The notes: generated from the sequence alone by a model not told the origin. Positions 1 through 7,418 are shown, counted from the stretch's first letter. The stretch is DNA of 12,164 bases from Deltaproteobacteria bacterium (GCA_016219145.1 JACRCG010000089.1:1-12164), one strand, 5' to 3'. Made by a program: numbers and translations.

Positions 1-69
1 ACCGGACTGCTGAAAGCCAAACGTCAGCTGGCCGCGGCTTCGATTGAAGCTGACAGGTATATTTTCTAA
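1..69 (+). CDS. 3' end of an unidentified gene (partial)
   Basis: Frame 1 is open from the window edge to a TAA at 67-69 and encodes the last 22 residues of a protein, ending ...EADRYIF. The tail is basic and alanine-rich in its first half. It is too short to assign to a family. It lies on the same strand as the following cluster, 150 nt upstream of the next start, so it could be an earlier member of the same transcription unit. No ribosome binding site or competing gene is seen here. That this is a real gene end rather than a chance frame is inference. Confidence 0.4.
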   Translation, partial: TGLLKAKRQLAAASIEADRYIF

Positions 70-78
70 CATGGAAAC

Positions 79-208
79 GTAGGGGCGATCCTTGTGATCG
101 CCCTGGTTTAAAATTTCTTGCACCGACGATCATGGGCGAACACAGGATTCGACACAGCGGGCGAATACAAGATTCGACACAGCGGGCGAATACAAGATTC
201 GCCCCTAC
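79..208. repeat. Composite intergenic inverted repeat (REP-like)
   Basis: The ends are a 10-bp inverted repeat: GTAGGGGCGA at 79-88 and TCGCCCCTAC at 199-208. Inside the left end is a hairpin with stem GGGCGATC (83-90), a 5-nt loop and GATCGCCC (96-103). The right half is built from GGGCGAA...GATTCG modules that are diverged inverted copies of the left unit. No coding frame explains it. It looks like a dispersed palindromic element of the REP/MITE type. It stops only 11 nt before the ATG of the next gene, so it lies in that gene's 5' leader if the transcript comes from upstream. Confidence 0.7.
146..195. repeat. Two perfect tandem copies of a 25-bp unit
   Basis: Positions 146-170 and 171-195 are identical 25-bp units starting GATTCGACACAGCGGGCGAA. 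A third, truncated copy (GATTCG) begins at 196. The duplication lies inside the right half of the 79-208 element and looks like a local expansion by slippage or unequal recombination. There are no spacers of the kind a CRISPR array would have. Confidence 0.85.
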
Positions 209-219
209 AGGTTTAATAC

Positions 220-1155
220 ATGCAACAGCACACCGTACAAACTCCATATGTAGTCGGTGAAGTGCATTTCTACAGCGCCGAACTGGAGAGCGGTATTGTG
301 CTCTTCGACACCGGTCCGCCTACACCTGAAGGTATTGCCCACCTACAGAGCAGCGTGGACCTGGCACGCCTGAAATACCTCTTCATAACACATTGCCATG
401 TAGATCACTATGGTCTGGCCAATTTCATCCTCCAGAACAGCACCGCCGAGATCTTCATCCCCCGCCGGGATGCCATTAAATTTCAGCGCCACGCCGAACG
501 GATGGTGCGAATGAGCGAAATTCTGAACGGCTACGGTTTCGGCGAAGATTTCACCACCCATTTCAGAGAGTCCGTCGAGCGGCACAAGATATTTCCCGCA
601 CAGCCCGAGCGTTTTCAGATCGTTGAAGAGTACACCGGCCTGGATGAGCTCGGCATCAGCTATATCCCCTGCCCCGGCCACTCCCAGAGCGACCTGGTTT
701 ATCTGGTCGGAGAGTATGCCGTGACAGGCGATATCCTGCTCAGAAATATTTTCCAGGCGCCTCTGCTGGATGTCGATTTTGAGACATTTAAGGGGCGTTT
801 CAGAAACTACGCAGCCTACTGCGCTTCAATCATAAATCTGGCCCGGCTGCGCGGACGGCAGATCATGCCGGGACACCGTCAGTATGTTCAGAGTCTGGAT
901 GAGGCTCTATTGTTCTATGTCAGGACACTTCTTGAGCGCTCTGCCCAGCTGCTGCCGCTGAAGAGCCTGGCGGTCAACGAGATCATCAACAGACTTTTTC
1001 AGGGAAGGCAGAGTGATCCTTTCTATGTCTACCTGAAGATATCGGAGGTGGTCTTCATGCTGGACTTCATCGAAAACCCGGCGCTGCTCAAGGCATCACT
1101 GGAGCTGATCGGGTTGTTTGATGAGGTAAGCGAGCTTTATTCTGTCTTTGCATGA
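220..1155 (+). CDS. MBL-fold metallo-hydrolase
   Basis: A 311-residue metallo-beta-lactamase-fold protein, probably a cytoplasmic hydrolase with a dinuclear metal centre. The full ligand set is visible: THCHVDH (H58, H60, D62, H63), PGHS (H154), TGD (D171) and MPGHR (H219). An early FDTG motif (residues 29-32) is the usual lead-in strand. Residues from about 225 on form an alpha-helical C-terminal region, as in glyoxalase-II-like and other MBL hydrolases. The substrate cannot be read from the sequence. The ATG at 220 is the only reasonable start, because an in-frame TAA lies at 214-216. The Shine-Dalgarno is weak (CAGG about 8 nt upstream), since the leader is occupied by a repeat. The gene overlaps the open frame of the FadH-like gene and ends 10 nt before that gene's ATG, implying cotranscription and possible translational coupling. 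A role in thioester or lactone hydrolysis is guesswork from context. Confidence 0.88.
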   Translation: MQQHTVQTPYVVGEVHFYSAELESGIVLFDTGPPTPEGIAHLQSSVDLARLKYLFITHCHVDHYGLANFILQNSTAEIFIPRRDAIKFQRHAERMVRMSEILNGYGFGEDFTTHFRESVERHKIFPAQPERFQIVEEYTGLDELGISYIPCPGHSQSDLVYLVGEYAVTGDILLRNIFQAPLLDVDFETFKGRFRNYAAYCASIINLARLRGRQIMPGHRQYVQSLDEALLFYVRTLLERSAQLLPLKSLAVNEIINRLFQGRQSDPFYVYLKISEVVFMLDFIENPALLKASLELIGLFDEVSELYSVFA

Positions 1156-1165
1156 AAGGAAAAAC

Positions 1166-3175
1166 ATGATCGATCCACTCTTCCAGCCGATTACCATCAA
1201 CCGGATGGTGATCAAGAACCGCATCTTCATGCCGGCCATGCATCTGAACATGGCGGGAAACTATGCCGTCAGCGACCAGCTGGTAGATTTCTACTCCGAG
1301 CGGGCCAAAGGCGGAGCCGGAATGATCACGGTCGGTTACGCCACGATAGATGAACGTTCCGGCAACCCGGGCAATATCGGGGCTCACAAGGATATATACA
1401 TCCCCGGCCTGACCCGTCTGGCAACCGCAATCCGTGAAAACGGCGCGCGCTCCTCAGTCCAGTTGAACCATGCCGGCCGTTACAACCACTCCATGCTGAT
1501 GGGTGGCAAACAACCGGTGGCCCCCTCCCCGATCGCTTCACGCCTGACCCGCGAAACACCGCACGAACTGGATCTTGCCGAAATAGAGGAGATCGTCAAT
1601 CGCTTTGCTTTAGCTGCCGGGCGTGTAAAGAGCGCCGGTTTCGACGCTGTCGAAATTCTCTCCGGCACCGGCTACCTGATCAGCGAGTTCCTCTCCCCTC
1701 TGACCAACAAACGGACTGATCAATACGGGGGCGACTTTGAAAACCGGATTCGTTTCGGGCTGGAAGTGATCCGTGCCGTCCGGGAAACTGTTGGAGTGGA
1801 CTTTCCGCTGCTGGTCAGGATGAACGGCAACGAATTTATGAAGGGCGGTTCCAGCCGCCAGGAATTGCAGGAGTACGCCGTCCGCCTGACAGAGGCCGGA
1901 GTTGATGCGCTCTGCATCAACGTGGGGTGGCATGAGGCCCAGGTGCCGCAGATCGTGACTGAAGTTCCGCGCGGCGTTTTCGGCTATCTGGCCCGCAGTA
2001 TCAAGGAAATTGTCAATGTGCCGGTCATCGCCAGTCACCGCATCAACGACCCCGAACTGGCCCGGGAGATGATCTCCGACGGCCTGTGCGACATGGTTGC
2101 GCTCGGGCGGGCGCTGATTGCCGACCCTTTCTTTCCGGAGAAGGCCAGAAGCGGACATGAGGCCGACATCGTTCATTGCGTGGCCTGTGCGCAGGGCTGT
2201 TTTGACAACCTCTTCAAAATGAAGGCGGTTGAGTGTCTCTGCAACCCGCGAGCCGGTTATGAGCGCTCAAGGGGATTGATAAAAACGGAGAAGCCATTGA
2301 ATGTTTCCGTGATCGGCGGCGGAGCAGCCGGAATGAGCGCGGCCATTTCAGCCGCCGAGTGCGGTCATCGTGTGACACTGCACGAAGCCGGCGATCATCT
2401 GGGAGGGCAGCTTCTTCTGGCCGGTGCGCCTCCGGGGCGGGAAGAGTTCCTTGAGCTGGCAGCCGACCTGGAACGCCAACTTGAACTGTCCGGCGCGACC
2501 GTTGTTTTCAACTCAAGAGTAGACGCTTCCTTCTGCGACGATATTCGTCCGGATGCAGTAATTCTGGCTACCGGCGGGGTGTCGATCACACCGGCCATTC
2601 CTGGCGTGGATCTGCCGCATGTTGTGCAGGCCTGGGATGTACTTGCTGATGAAGCCCCCACCGGCAAACAGGTGGTTGTGATCGGCGGCGGAGCGGTAGG
2701 AATTGAAACAGCCCTGCTGCTGGCCGAGAGAGGGACTCTCTCGGGTGAAGCCCTCAAATTCCTGCTGGTTCATGGGGCGGAGTCGCTTGAGAACCTGTAC
2801 ACCCTCGCAACCAGAGGCAGCAAGGATGTCACGGTCATCGAGATGATGCAGGATCTGGGCAAAAACTTCGGCAAGAGCACCCGCTGGGGAATGATGCAGG
2901 ATGTTGAGCGTTACGGCGTCAAAACCAGGGTTGCCGCCAAGGTGATCGAGATCACCGCTGATTGCGTCAGGATCGAGTATGAAGGAGAGATCGAAGAGCT
3001 TCCGGCTGATTCGGTCGTGCTGGCTGTCGGGACACGGGCTCATAATCCCATGCAGGAAATTGTTGCAGCAAGCGGAATTCCGTTTCGGACGGCGGGGGAC
3101 GCACTGAAGCCAGCCATGGTTTTTGACGCTATACATCAAGGCTTTACAGCCGGTCGTGAGATCGGTTCAATTTAG
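1166..3175 (+). CDS. fadH: 2,4-dienoyl-CoA reductase-like FMN/FAD/[4Fe-4S] enzyme
   Basis: 669 residues, close to E. coli FadH (672). This family reduces 2,4-dienoyl-CoA with NADPH via FAD, a [4Fe-4S] cluster and FMN during unsaturated fatty-acid oxidation. Domains: Old Yellow Enzyme TIM barrel (about 1-330); cluster ligands C338, C341, C345 and C357 (CxxCx3Cx11C); FAD-binding Rossmann motif GGGAAGMSAA (384-393); NAD(P)H-binding motif GGGAVGIETA (507-516). The FadH catalytic pair is present: Y170 in GYLISEFL and H256 in GWHEAQVPQI. I recall the WHEA context as FadH-type; 2-enoate reductases differ there. I chose ATG 1166, preceded by GAAAGGA at the usual distance. A TTG at 1148 in the same frame would add six residues and overlap the upstream gene by 8 nt. 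The next gene follows after 16 nt. Exact substrate is not proven, and other OYE-family reductases remain possible. Confidence 0.85.
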   Translation: MIDPLFQPITINRMVIKNRIFMPAMHLNMAGNYAVSDQLVDFYSERAKGGAGMITVGYATIDERSGNPGNIGAHKDIYIPGLTRLATAIRENGARSSVQLNHAGRYNHSMLMGGKQPVAPSPIASRLTRETPHELDLAEIEEIVNRFALAAGRVKSAGFDAVEILSGTGYLISEFLSPLTNKRTDQYGGDFENRIRFGLEVIRAVRETVGVDFPLLVRMNGNEFMKGGSSRQELQEYAVRLTEAGVDALCINVGWHEAQVPQIVTEVPRGVFGYLARSIKEIVNVPVIASHRINDPELAREMISDGLCDMVALGRALIADPFFPEKARSGHEADIVHCVACAQGCFDNLFKMKAVECLCNPRAGYERSRGLIKTEKPLNVSVIGGGAAGMSAAISAAECGHRVTLHEAGDHLGGQLLLAGAPPGREEFLELAADLERQLELSGATVVFNSRVDASFCDDIRPDAVILATGGVSITPAIPGVDLPHVVQAWDVLADEAPTGKQVVVIGGGAVGIETALLLAERGTLSGEALKFLLVHGAESLENLYTLATRGSKDVTVIEMMQDLGKNFGKSTRWGMMQDVERYGVKTRVAAKVIEITADCVRIEYEGEIEELPADSVVLAVGTRAHNPMQEIVAASGIPFRTAGDALKPAMVFDAIHQGFTAGREIGSI

Positions 3176-3191
3176 TTTTGGAGGTATCATT

Positions 3192-3749
3192 ATGAAGAGT
3201 ATTTTTGCAGCGCTCGTTTTGACGATCATTTTTGCCGGCCAGGCCTCTGCTGTGGAAGTAGCCGGAGTCAATCTTGAACCGGCTGTGATGGTCAACAGCC
3301 AGCAGCTTAAATTGAACGGCTACGGCCTCAGAAAAAAGTTTTTCATCAAGGTCTACATCGGGTCGCTGTATACCTCCAAACGCCTTGCCAGCGCCTCCGC
3401 AGCTCTGGCTGACAACAGCGATAAACTGATCAGGATGAATTTTCTGCATTCCAAGGTAGAGAAGGAAAAAATCACCGAAGCTTTCAATGAAGGCTTTGCC
3501 AGCAATTCACCCGATCTGATCGGATCACCAGAGGTAAAGAAGTTTCTGGCGCTCTTCACGGCAGACTTTATCAAAGGCGATGTTGTAGATCTGAAACTGG
3601 GGGCTGATGGAAGCGTGTCGGCCAGCCATAACGGCAAAACTTTGGGCAGCATACCGTCCACCAAGCTGGCCAGAGCTGTTCTCGCCATTTACCTGGGCGA
3701 TAAGCCTGCTGATGACGCCCTGAAAAAAGGGATGCTCGCCGCGGACTAA
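3192..3749 (+). CDS. Secreted chalcone isomerase-like protein
   Basis: A 185-residue protein with a clear Sec signal peptide: basic MK start, hydrophobic segment about 4-16 and an A-x-A cleavage site after residue 20 (QASA|VEV). The mature part has the conserved stretch LNGYGLRKKFFIKVYIGSLY, typical of the bacterial chalcone-isomerase-like family. This family shares a fold with plant chalcone isomerase and with plant fatty-acid-binding proteins. The bacterial members are mostly periplasmic and of unknown function, and there is no reason to expect flavonoid chemistry here. The ATG at 3192 follows a strong GGAG (3180-3183) and begins the signal peptide. Upstream in-frame extension to 3123 would run through the end of the FadH-like gene and is rejected. 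Gaps are 16 nt upstream and 12 nt downstream. Binding or handling of fatty acids outside the cytoplasm fits the neighbours but is inference. Confidence 0.82.
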   Translation: MKSIFAALVLTIIFAGQASAVEVAGVNLEPAVMVNSQQLKLNGYGLRKKFFIKVYIGSLYTSKRLASASAALADNSDKLIRMNFLHSKVEKEKITEAFNEGFASNSPDLIGSPEVKKFLALFTADFIKGDVVDLKLGADGSVSASHNGKTLGSIPSTKLARAVLAIYLGDKPADDALKKGMLAAD

Positions 3750-3761
3750 CTGAGGGCAAAT

Positions 3762-4670
3762 ATGTCAAAGGTTCAGCATCATTCCATAGCAGTGCCTTTG
3801 GCAAACGGCGCGACTCTCGCCATGCAGAGATTTCACGGCGCCACGTTGGGAGCGCCGGTTCTGATGCTGCATGGCGCCATTGAGAACGGTCGCATTTTCT
3901 ACTCCGGATCAGGCCGCGGGCTGGCATTCTATCTGGCCAGAAACGGTTTTGACGTCTATGTGGCCGACTTGCGCGGGCGCGGCAAAAGTTTGCCCCCCAT
4001 CGACCGGAATTCTAAATTTGGCCAGACCGAAGCGATTACAGAGGATATTCCGGCCTGTGTTGCTGCGATCTGTAAAATTCGCGGACCCATCCCTCAGCAC
4101 TGGGTGGCTCACTCCTGGGGCGGTGTGCTGTTCACCTCCGTCATGGCGCGCTTTCCCGAGTACTCCAGGCAGGTTCGTTCTCTGGTATATTTCGGCAGCA
4201 AGCGCACCATCAGGGTCTGGAATATCTATCGGATCCTGAAGGTGGATCTGGTCTGGAAGTGGCTCTGTCCGCTGGCTTGCCTGATATATGGGTATCTCCC
4301 GGCGCGTCAGCTGCGCATCGGCTCTGACAGCGAAACCGCCAAATCATACCGCCAGAGTGCCGGATGGGTCAGGCACGACGCCTGGGTAGACTCCGACGAT
4401 GGCTTTGATTACGGAGCCACCGTAAAAAAACTTTCCCTGCCGCCGATCTGGTACATTGCCGCGCAAAACGACCATGCCCTGGGGCATCCGCACGATGTGA
4501 GGGATTTCATGGAGTCCGCCGGCAAACAGAATAACCGCTTCACGGTACTCTCGCGCAGCAATGGAAATCTGCACAATTATGATCACATCAACATGCTGAC
4601 ACATCCGGATGCCGTGCGTGATCATTTTCCGCAGGTGCTGGGATGGCTGAGAGAGCACGACCATAAGTAA
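3762..4670 (+). CDS. Alpha/beta-fold hydrolase
   Basis: A 302-residue alpha/beta hydrolase. The nucleophile elbow is AHSWGG (S118), the oxyanion-hole segment is LMLHGAI (36-40), and ADLRGRGKS (69-76) is the usual strand-4 motif. The best acid and histidine candidates are D237 (AQNDHALG) and H275 (NYDHINM), which complete a Ser-Asp-His triad. Residues 140-220 form an insert rich in aromatic and hydrophobic residues (cap domain), suggesting a lipophilic substrate. No signal peptide is seen. The start at 3762 has GAGGG about 6 nt upstream. The gene is 12 nt after the chalcone-isomerase-like gene and 10 nt before the thioesterase. The likely reaction is hydrolysis of an ester, thioester or lactone. 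A lysophospholipase-like or acyl-ester hydrolase role fits the cluster but is not shown. Confidence 0.83.
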   Translation: MSKVQHHSIAVPLANGATLAMQRFHGATLGAPVLMLHGAIENGRIFYSGSGRGLAFYLARNGFDVYVADLRGRGKSLPPIDRNSKFGQTEAITEDIPACVAAICKIRGPIPQHWVAHSWGGVLFTSVMARFPEYSRQVRSLVYFGSKRTIRVWNIYRILKVDLVWKWLCPLACLIYGYLPARQLRIGSDSETAKSYRQSAGWVRHDAWVDSDDGFDYGATVKKLSLPPIWYIAAQNDHALGHPHDVRDFMESAGKQNNRFTVLSRSNGNLHNYDHINMLTHPDAVRDHFPQVLGWLREHDHK

Positions 4671-4680
4671 GGAGCTGATA

Positions 4681-5067
4681 ATGCCACAGACTTTTTCAAC
4701 CAGCATCGAATTGAGGTTTTCCGACCTGGACGCCTACGGCCACGTCAACAGCGCCGTCTATTTCACTTATCTGGAAACGGCGCGGGTCAAGCTGTTCAGG
4801 GATTTCTTCAGGGAGGTCACGCAACATGGCATTTTCACGCTTGTTGCGCGAGCAGAATGTGAATTCAAGATCCCGATCACACTTTATGACGAAGTCATCG
4901 TTACACTCTGGATTGCTAAAACCGGCCGGTCGAGCTTCGATCTGGAATATCGTCTCCACGACAGCCAGGATAAGACCTATGCCACCGCCAGGACAACCAT
5001 GGTCTGCTTTGACAGCATAAAAAACAAAACTGTCGCCATTCCGGAAGTCATCAAGGCGATGGCATAA
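4681..5067 (+). CDS. 4-hydroxybenzoyl-CoA thioesterase/YbgC-family acyl-CoA thioesterase
   Basis: A 128-residue single hotdog-fold domain of the usual length for this family. The N-terminal signature DLDAYGHVNSAVYFTYLE is the conserved DxxGHVNxxxYxxYxE motif. D17 occupies the position of the catalytic aspartate of the Pseudomonas 4-hydroxybenzoyl-CoA thioesterase. The enzyme would hydrolyse an acyl-CoA to free acid and CoA, as a tetramer in the cytoplasm. A strong Shine-Dalgarno (AAGGAG, 4669-4674) overlaps the end of the upstream gene, with ATG at 4681. The next gene begins 18 nt later. In a degradative acyl-CoA cluster such enzymes often release CoA from dead-end intermediates. Substrate specificity cannot be predicted from the sequence. 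Confidence 0.88.
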   Translation: MPQTFSTSIELRFSDLDAYGHVNSAVYFTYLETARVKLFRDFFREVTQHGIFTLVARAECEFKIPITLYDEVIVTLWIAKTGRSSFDLEYRLHDSQDKTYATARTTMVCFDSIKNKTVAIPEVIKAMA

Positions 5068-5085
5068 TTCCAAGGAGTTCAACCT

Positions 5086-5862
5086 ATGAGTAGTACAGAG
5101 CTGATCCAAAGAGAATCAAGCGATAATATCCTGACCCTGCGCATCAACCGGCCGGACAAGAAGAATGCCCTCAATCTTGCCATGTACCAGGGGTTGGCAG
5201 ATGGCCTCAGGCAGGCGGACGGTGACGACACGGTGCGCGTAATCCTGATTTGCGGAACCGACGACTGCTTCACCAGCGGCAATGATCTGGCTGACTTTCT
5301 TGGCGCCCCCCCCACAGGGGCGGACAGTCCGGTCATGCAGTTTCTGTTTGCCATTTCAGAGGCCCGCAAACCGGTTGTGGCGGCGGTCAACGGCCTGGCG
5401 GTCGGGGTCGGCGTCACCATGCTGCTGCACTGCGACCTGGCCTACGCCGGAAACAGCGCCACCTTCCAGATGCCGTTCGTCAATCTGGGCTTATGCCCGG
5501 AAGCCGGTTCCACACTGCTCCTGCCCAGGATCATGGGACATCAGCGGGCTGCCGAGCTGTTGCTGCTGGGTGAGGCATTCAACGCCGGCAAGGCACACGG
5601 TCTGGGCATTGTCACGGAGGTCTGCCCGGACGGTGATGTTCAGGCCTACGCCCGCCAGAAGGCTCTGCAACTGGCGTCACAGCCGGCGGCAGCCGTCCGT
5701 CTGGCCAAGAGCCTGCTCAAACGCGACTGCACGCCCCAGCTGAGGGAAACAATTATCGAAGAAGGCAGACAGTTTGTAGCGCGTCTGAAATCGCCGGAGG
5801 CGGCCGAGGCGCTGCAAGCCTTCATGCAGCGCAGAAAACCGGATTTTTCAAAGTTCAATTGA
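5086..5862 (+). CDS. Enoyl-CoA hydratase/isomerase family protein, isomerase-like glutamate pattern
   Basis: A 258-residue crotonase-fold protein of normal length. Oxyanion-hole segments are FTSGNDLADF (62-71) and GLAVGVGVT (103-111). Aligned by eye with rat mitochondrial enoyl-CoA hydratase, the two catalytic glutamates (E144, E164) are replaced by T111 and F131. A glutamate is present instead at E139 in CPEAGS, the position of the base in delta3,delta2-enoyl-CoA isomerases (SPEGCSS in human ECI2). The protein is therefore more likely an isomerase than a hydratase. The C-terminus (ALQAFMQRRKPDFSKF) is the usual trimerisation tail. Strong Shine-Dalgarno AAGGAG at 5072-5077. It is the last of the six closely spaced genes. 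Such an isomerase, beside a FadH-type reductase, would complete the set for unsaturated acyl-CoA oxidation. Family sure; reaction inferred. Confidence 0.85.
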   Translation: MSSTELIQRESSDNILTLRINRPDKKNALNLAMYQGLADGLRQADGDDTVRVILICGTDDCFTSGNDLADFLGAPPTGADSPVMQFLFAISEARKPVVAAVNGLAVGVGVTMLLHCDLAYAGNSATFQMPFVNLGLCPEAGSTLLLPRIMGHQRAAELLLLGEAFNAGKAHGLGIVTEVCPDGDVQAYARQKALQLASQPAAAVRLAKSLLKRDCTPQLRETIIEEGRQFVARLKSPEAAEALQAFMQRRKPDFSKFN

Positions 5863-5889
5863 ATCCAAAAACAGTACAAAATCAAAGGC

Positions 5890-5998
5890 AATAGAACGCG
5901 GATCAAATCTGATTTAGCGGATTTACGCGGATAACTCAGGATACAAATCGTTATTAATCTGCGTAAATCCGCTCCATCCGCGTCATCCGCGTTCTATT
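5890..5998. repeat. Long two-stem inverted repeat in an operon gap
   Basis: Outer arms of 14 bp are perfect: AATAGAACGCGGAT (5890-5903) and ATCCGCGTTCTATT (5985-5998). An inner 17-bp stem pairs 5916-5932 (AGCGGATTTACGCGGAT) with 5957-5973, with one G.U pair (5929/5960) and a 24-nt loop. Variants of the GCGGAT/ATCCGC word recur within it, as if built from duplications. There is no coding frame and no following T-run, so it is not a standard terminator. It fills most of the 159-nt gap between the crotonase and iron-sulfur genes. It may be a mobile palindromic repeat, and may also affect readthrough or mRNA stability. Confidence 0.8.
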
Positions 5999-6021
5999 AC
6001 AGCTTGTGAAGGGGAACACTC

Positions 6022-7230
6022 ATGGGACATCATCTCGGCTCAAAAAGCAGCATCATCCCCCTGATAGATCGCCTCAACAAATACCCGATCGGCCTGGTGG
6101 ACAGTGACAAGCTGCGTGAAATCCTGGCGCTTCTGTTTGATGAACGCGAAGCCTTTGTGGCCTCCCGCTTTCCGCTTGAGGAGGCGACTCTGCCGGAGTT
6201 GGTGCGGCTGACAAAGATTCCGGCGGAGGAGCTGCTGCCGCTGCTGGACAAGATGGCCGACAAGGGGCTGGTGATGGACATGCCCTACAGCGGCGAGACC
6301 TATTACCTGCTGCTGCCGGGTTTGATCGGTTTTTTCGAGATGACCTTCATGAAGAACCGCAGCGACCTGCCGTTGGAGCGATTGGCGCTGCTGATGCGGG
6401 AGTATCTGGAGGAGAGCCAGGCCGGTGAGTTTTTCGGCAGCAAGACACCGCTGACACGTTCACTGCTGTATGAGGAACATATCCCGGTCACCTCGGAAGT
6501 AACCACCTATGACCGGGCCAGAGAGATCATCCGCGAGGCCGGTTTCGGCGCGGTCGGGATGTGCTACTGCCGCCACAAGAAGGAGCATCTGGACGAGACC
6601 TGCGCAAATGGCGCGCCGGTGGACGGCATCTGCATTTCTCTCGGAAGCGCGGCCCGTTTCATGGCCAGGCGCGGCTTTGCCGTGGAGAAGAGCGTCGACG
6701 AACTGCTGGCGGTTCTCGACAGCGCCAGAGCTCTGAATCTGACCCACATCACCGACAACATCCGCCACAAGCCCTCCTTCATCTGCAACTGCTGTAGCTG
6801 CTGCTGTGAACTGCTGGCCGGAGTGCAGATGGGGTATCATAACGGCGTCGCCAAGACCGGCTTCCGGGCCGTGATCGATACAGAGCGCTGCAACGGCTGT
6901 GGCCTCTGCTTCAAAGCCTGTAACGTCAAAGCAATCGGTTTGCCTGAAGGAGTGAAATTCGAGCAGAAAAGCGACCGCTATGCCCTGGTTGCCAATGACA
7001 TCTGCCTCGGCTGCGGAGCCTGCATCAGCGCCTGCAAGCGGGGCGCGCTGGCCATGATCCCGGCTGCCAACAGGGAACAGACGCCGTCCAGGCGCAAGGA
7101 TCTGTACATGCAGATTCTGAAGGAGAAAAAACGTCTGACACCCTTTGTCATCAGCGGCGTCAAGAAGAGCCTGCGGAATCTGCTTAAAAAGAAGCCCGCC
7201 AATACAACCATTCCGATTATAGGGGAGTAG
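6022..7230 (+). CDS. Cysteine-rich 2x[4Fe-4S] ferredoxin-domain protein with N-terminal helical region
   Basis: 402 residues, soluble. Residues 24-100 look helical with a winged-helix-like pattern (LPELVRLTKIPAEELLPLLD, then KGLVMDM), as in MarR/ArsR-type folds. A middle region carries CYC (181-183), C194 and C204, then a dense CxCCxCCC block (C255, C257, C258, C260, C261, C262). Two classic [4Fe-4S] motifs follow: CNGCGLCFKAC (C290, C293, C296, C300) and CLGCGACISAC (C328, C331, C334, C338). The tail is basic (365-391) and ends IPIIGE. The start has AAGGGGAA about 8 nt upstream. It probably carries electrons, perhaps with DNA or protein contact through the N-terminal part. Its place between a crotonase and an acyl-CoA dehydrogenase suggests electron transfer from acyl-CoA oxidation, which is inference. 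I recognise the general type but no named function. The last two codons and stop form part of a long hairpin. Confidence 0.8.
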   Translation: MGHHLGSKSSIIPLIDRLNKYPIGLVDSDKLREILALLFDEREAFVASRFPLEEATLPELVRLTKIPAEELLPLLDKMADKGLVMDMPYSGETYYLLLPGLIGFFEMTFMKNRSDLPLERLALLMREYLEESQAGEFFGSKTPLTRSLLYEEHIPVTSEVTTYDRAREIIREAGFGAVGMCYCRHKKEHLDETCANGAPVDGICISLGSAARFMARRGFAVEKSVDELLAVLDSARALNLTHITDNIRHKPSFICNCCSCCCELLAGVQMGYHNGVAKTGFRAVIDTERCNGCGLCFKACNVKAIGLPEGVKFEQKSDRYALVANDICLGCGACISACKRGALAMIPAANREQTPSRRKDLYMQILKEKKRLTPFVISGVKKSLRNLLKKKPANTTIPIIGE

Positions 7231-7402
7231 GTACAGACAGATATGCAACGTTTTACGCTCAGATTCGGGTCAGATTTGTCGTCTCTGATTGAGCAAAACC
7301 GCAGGCGTAGTTGGGCTACGTCGAGGATTTTGTGATTGAAGAGGCGGCAAAGATGGCCTGAAGATGAGATGTAAAACTGTATATTTGTTTGTACCTGCTC
7401 CC
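7223..7402 (+). repeat. 180-nt near-continuous hairpin; candidate structured RNA or MITE-like element
   Basis: Paired by hand. The terminal arm 7223-7247 pairs with 7378-7402 (GGGAGTAGGTACAGACAGAT against its complement). GTTTTAC (7250-7256) pairs with GTAAAAC (7371-7377). A single-register stem runs from 7258/7368 to the tip CGTAG (7306-7310), TTGGG loop, CTACG (7316-7320). About eleven pairs are G.U as read on the + strand, against about two A.C, which favours a + strand RNA. Tandem 5'-GA/AG mismatches recur at 7262-7263/7363-7364, 7273-7274/7352-7353, 7287-7288/7338-7339 and 7291-7292/7334-7335. The left arm includes the stop codon of the iron-sulfur gene. The right arm ends just before the Shine-Dalgarno (AAAGGAG, 7404-7410) of the next gene. 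Confidence 0.8.
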
Positions 7403-7418
7403 AAAAGGAGAGTAAACC

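Noticed and set aside
146..195. Short direct repeats suggestive of a CRISPR array
   Set aside because: The copies are directly adjacent without spacers and lie in a REP-like element. No cas genes are present.
1148..1165. TTG start at 1148 for the FadH-like gene
   Set aside because: It has no good ribosome site, while ATG 1166 has GAAAGGA in place and begins the usual family N-terminus.
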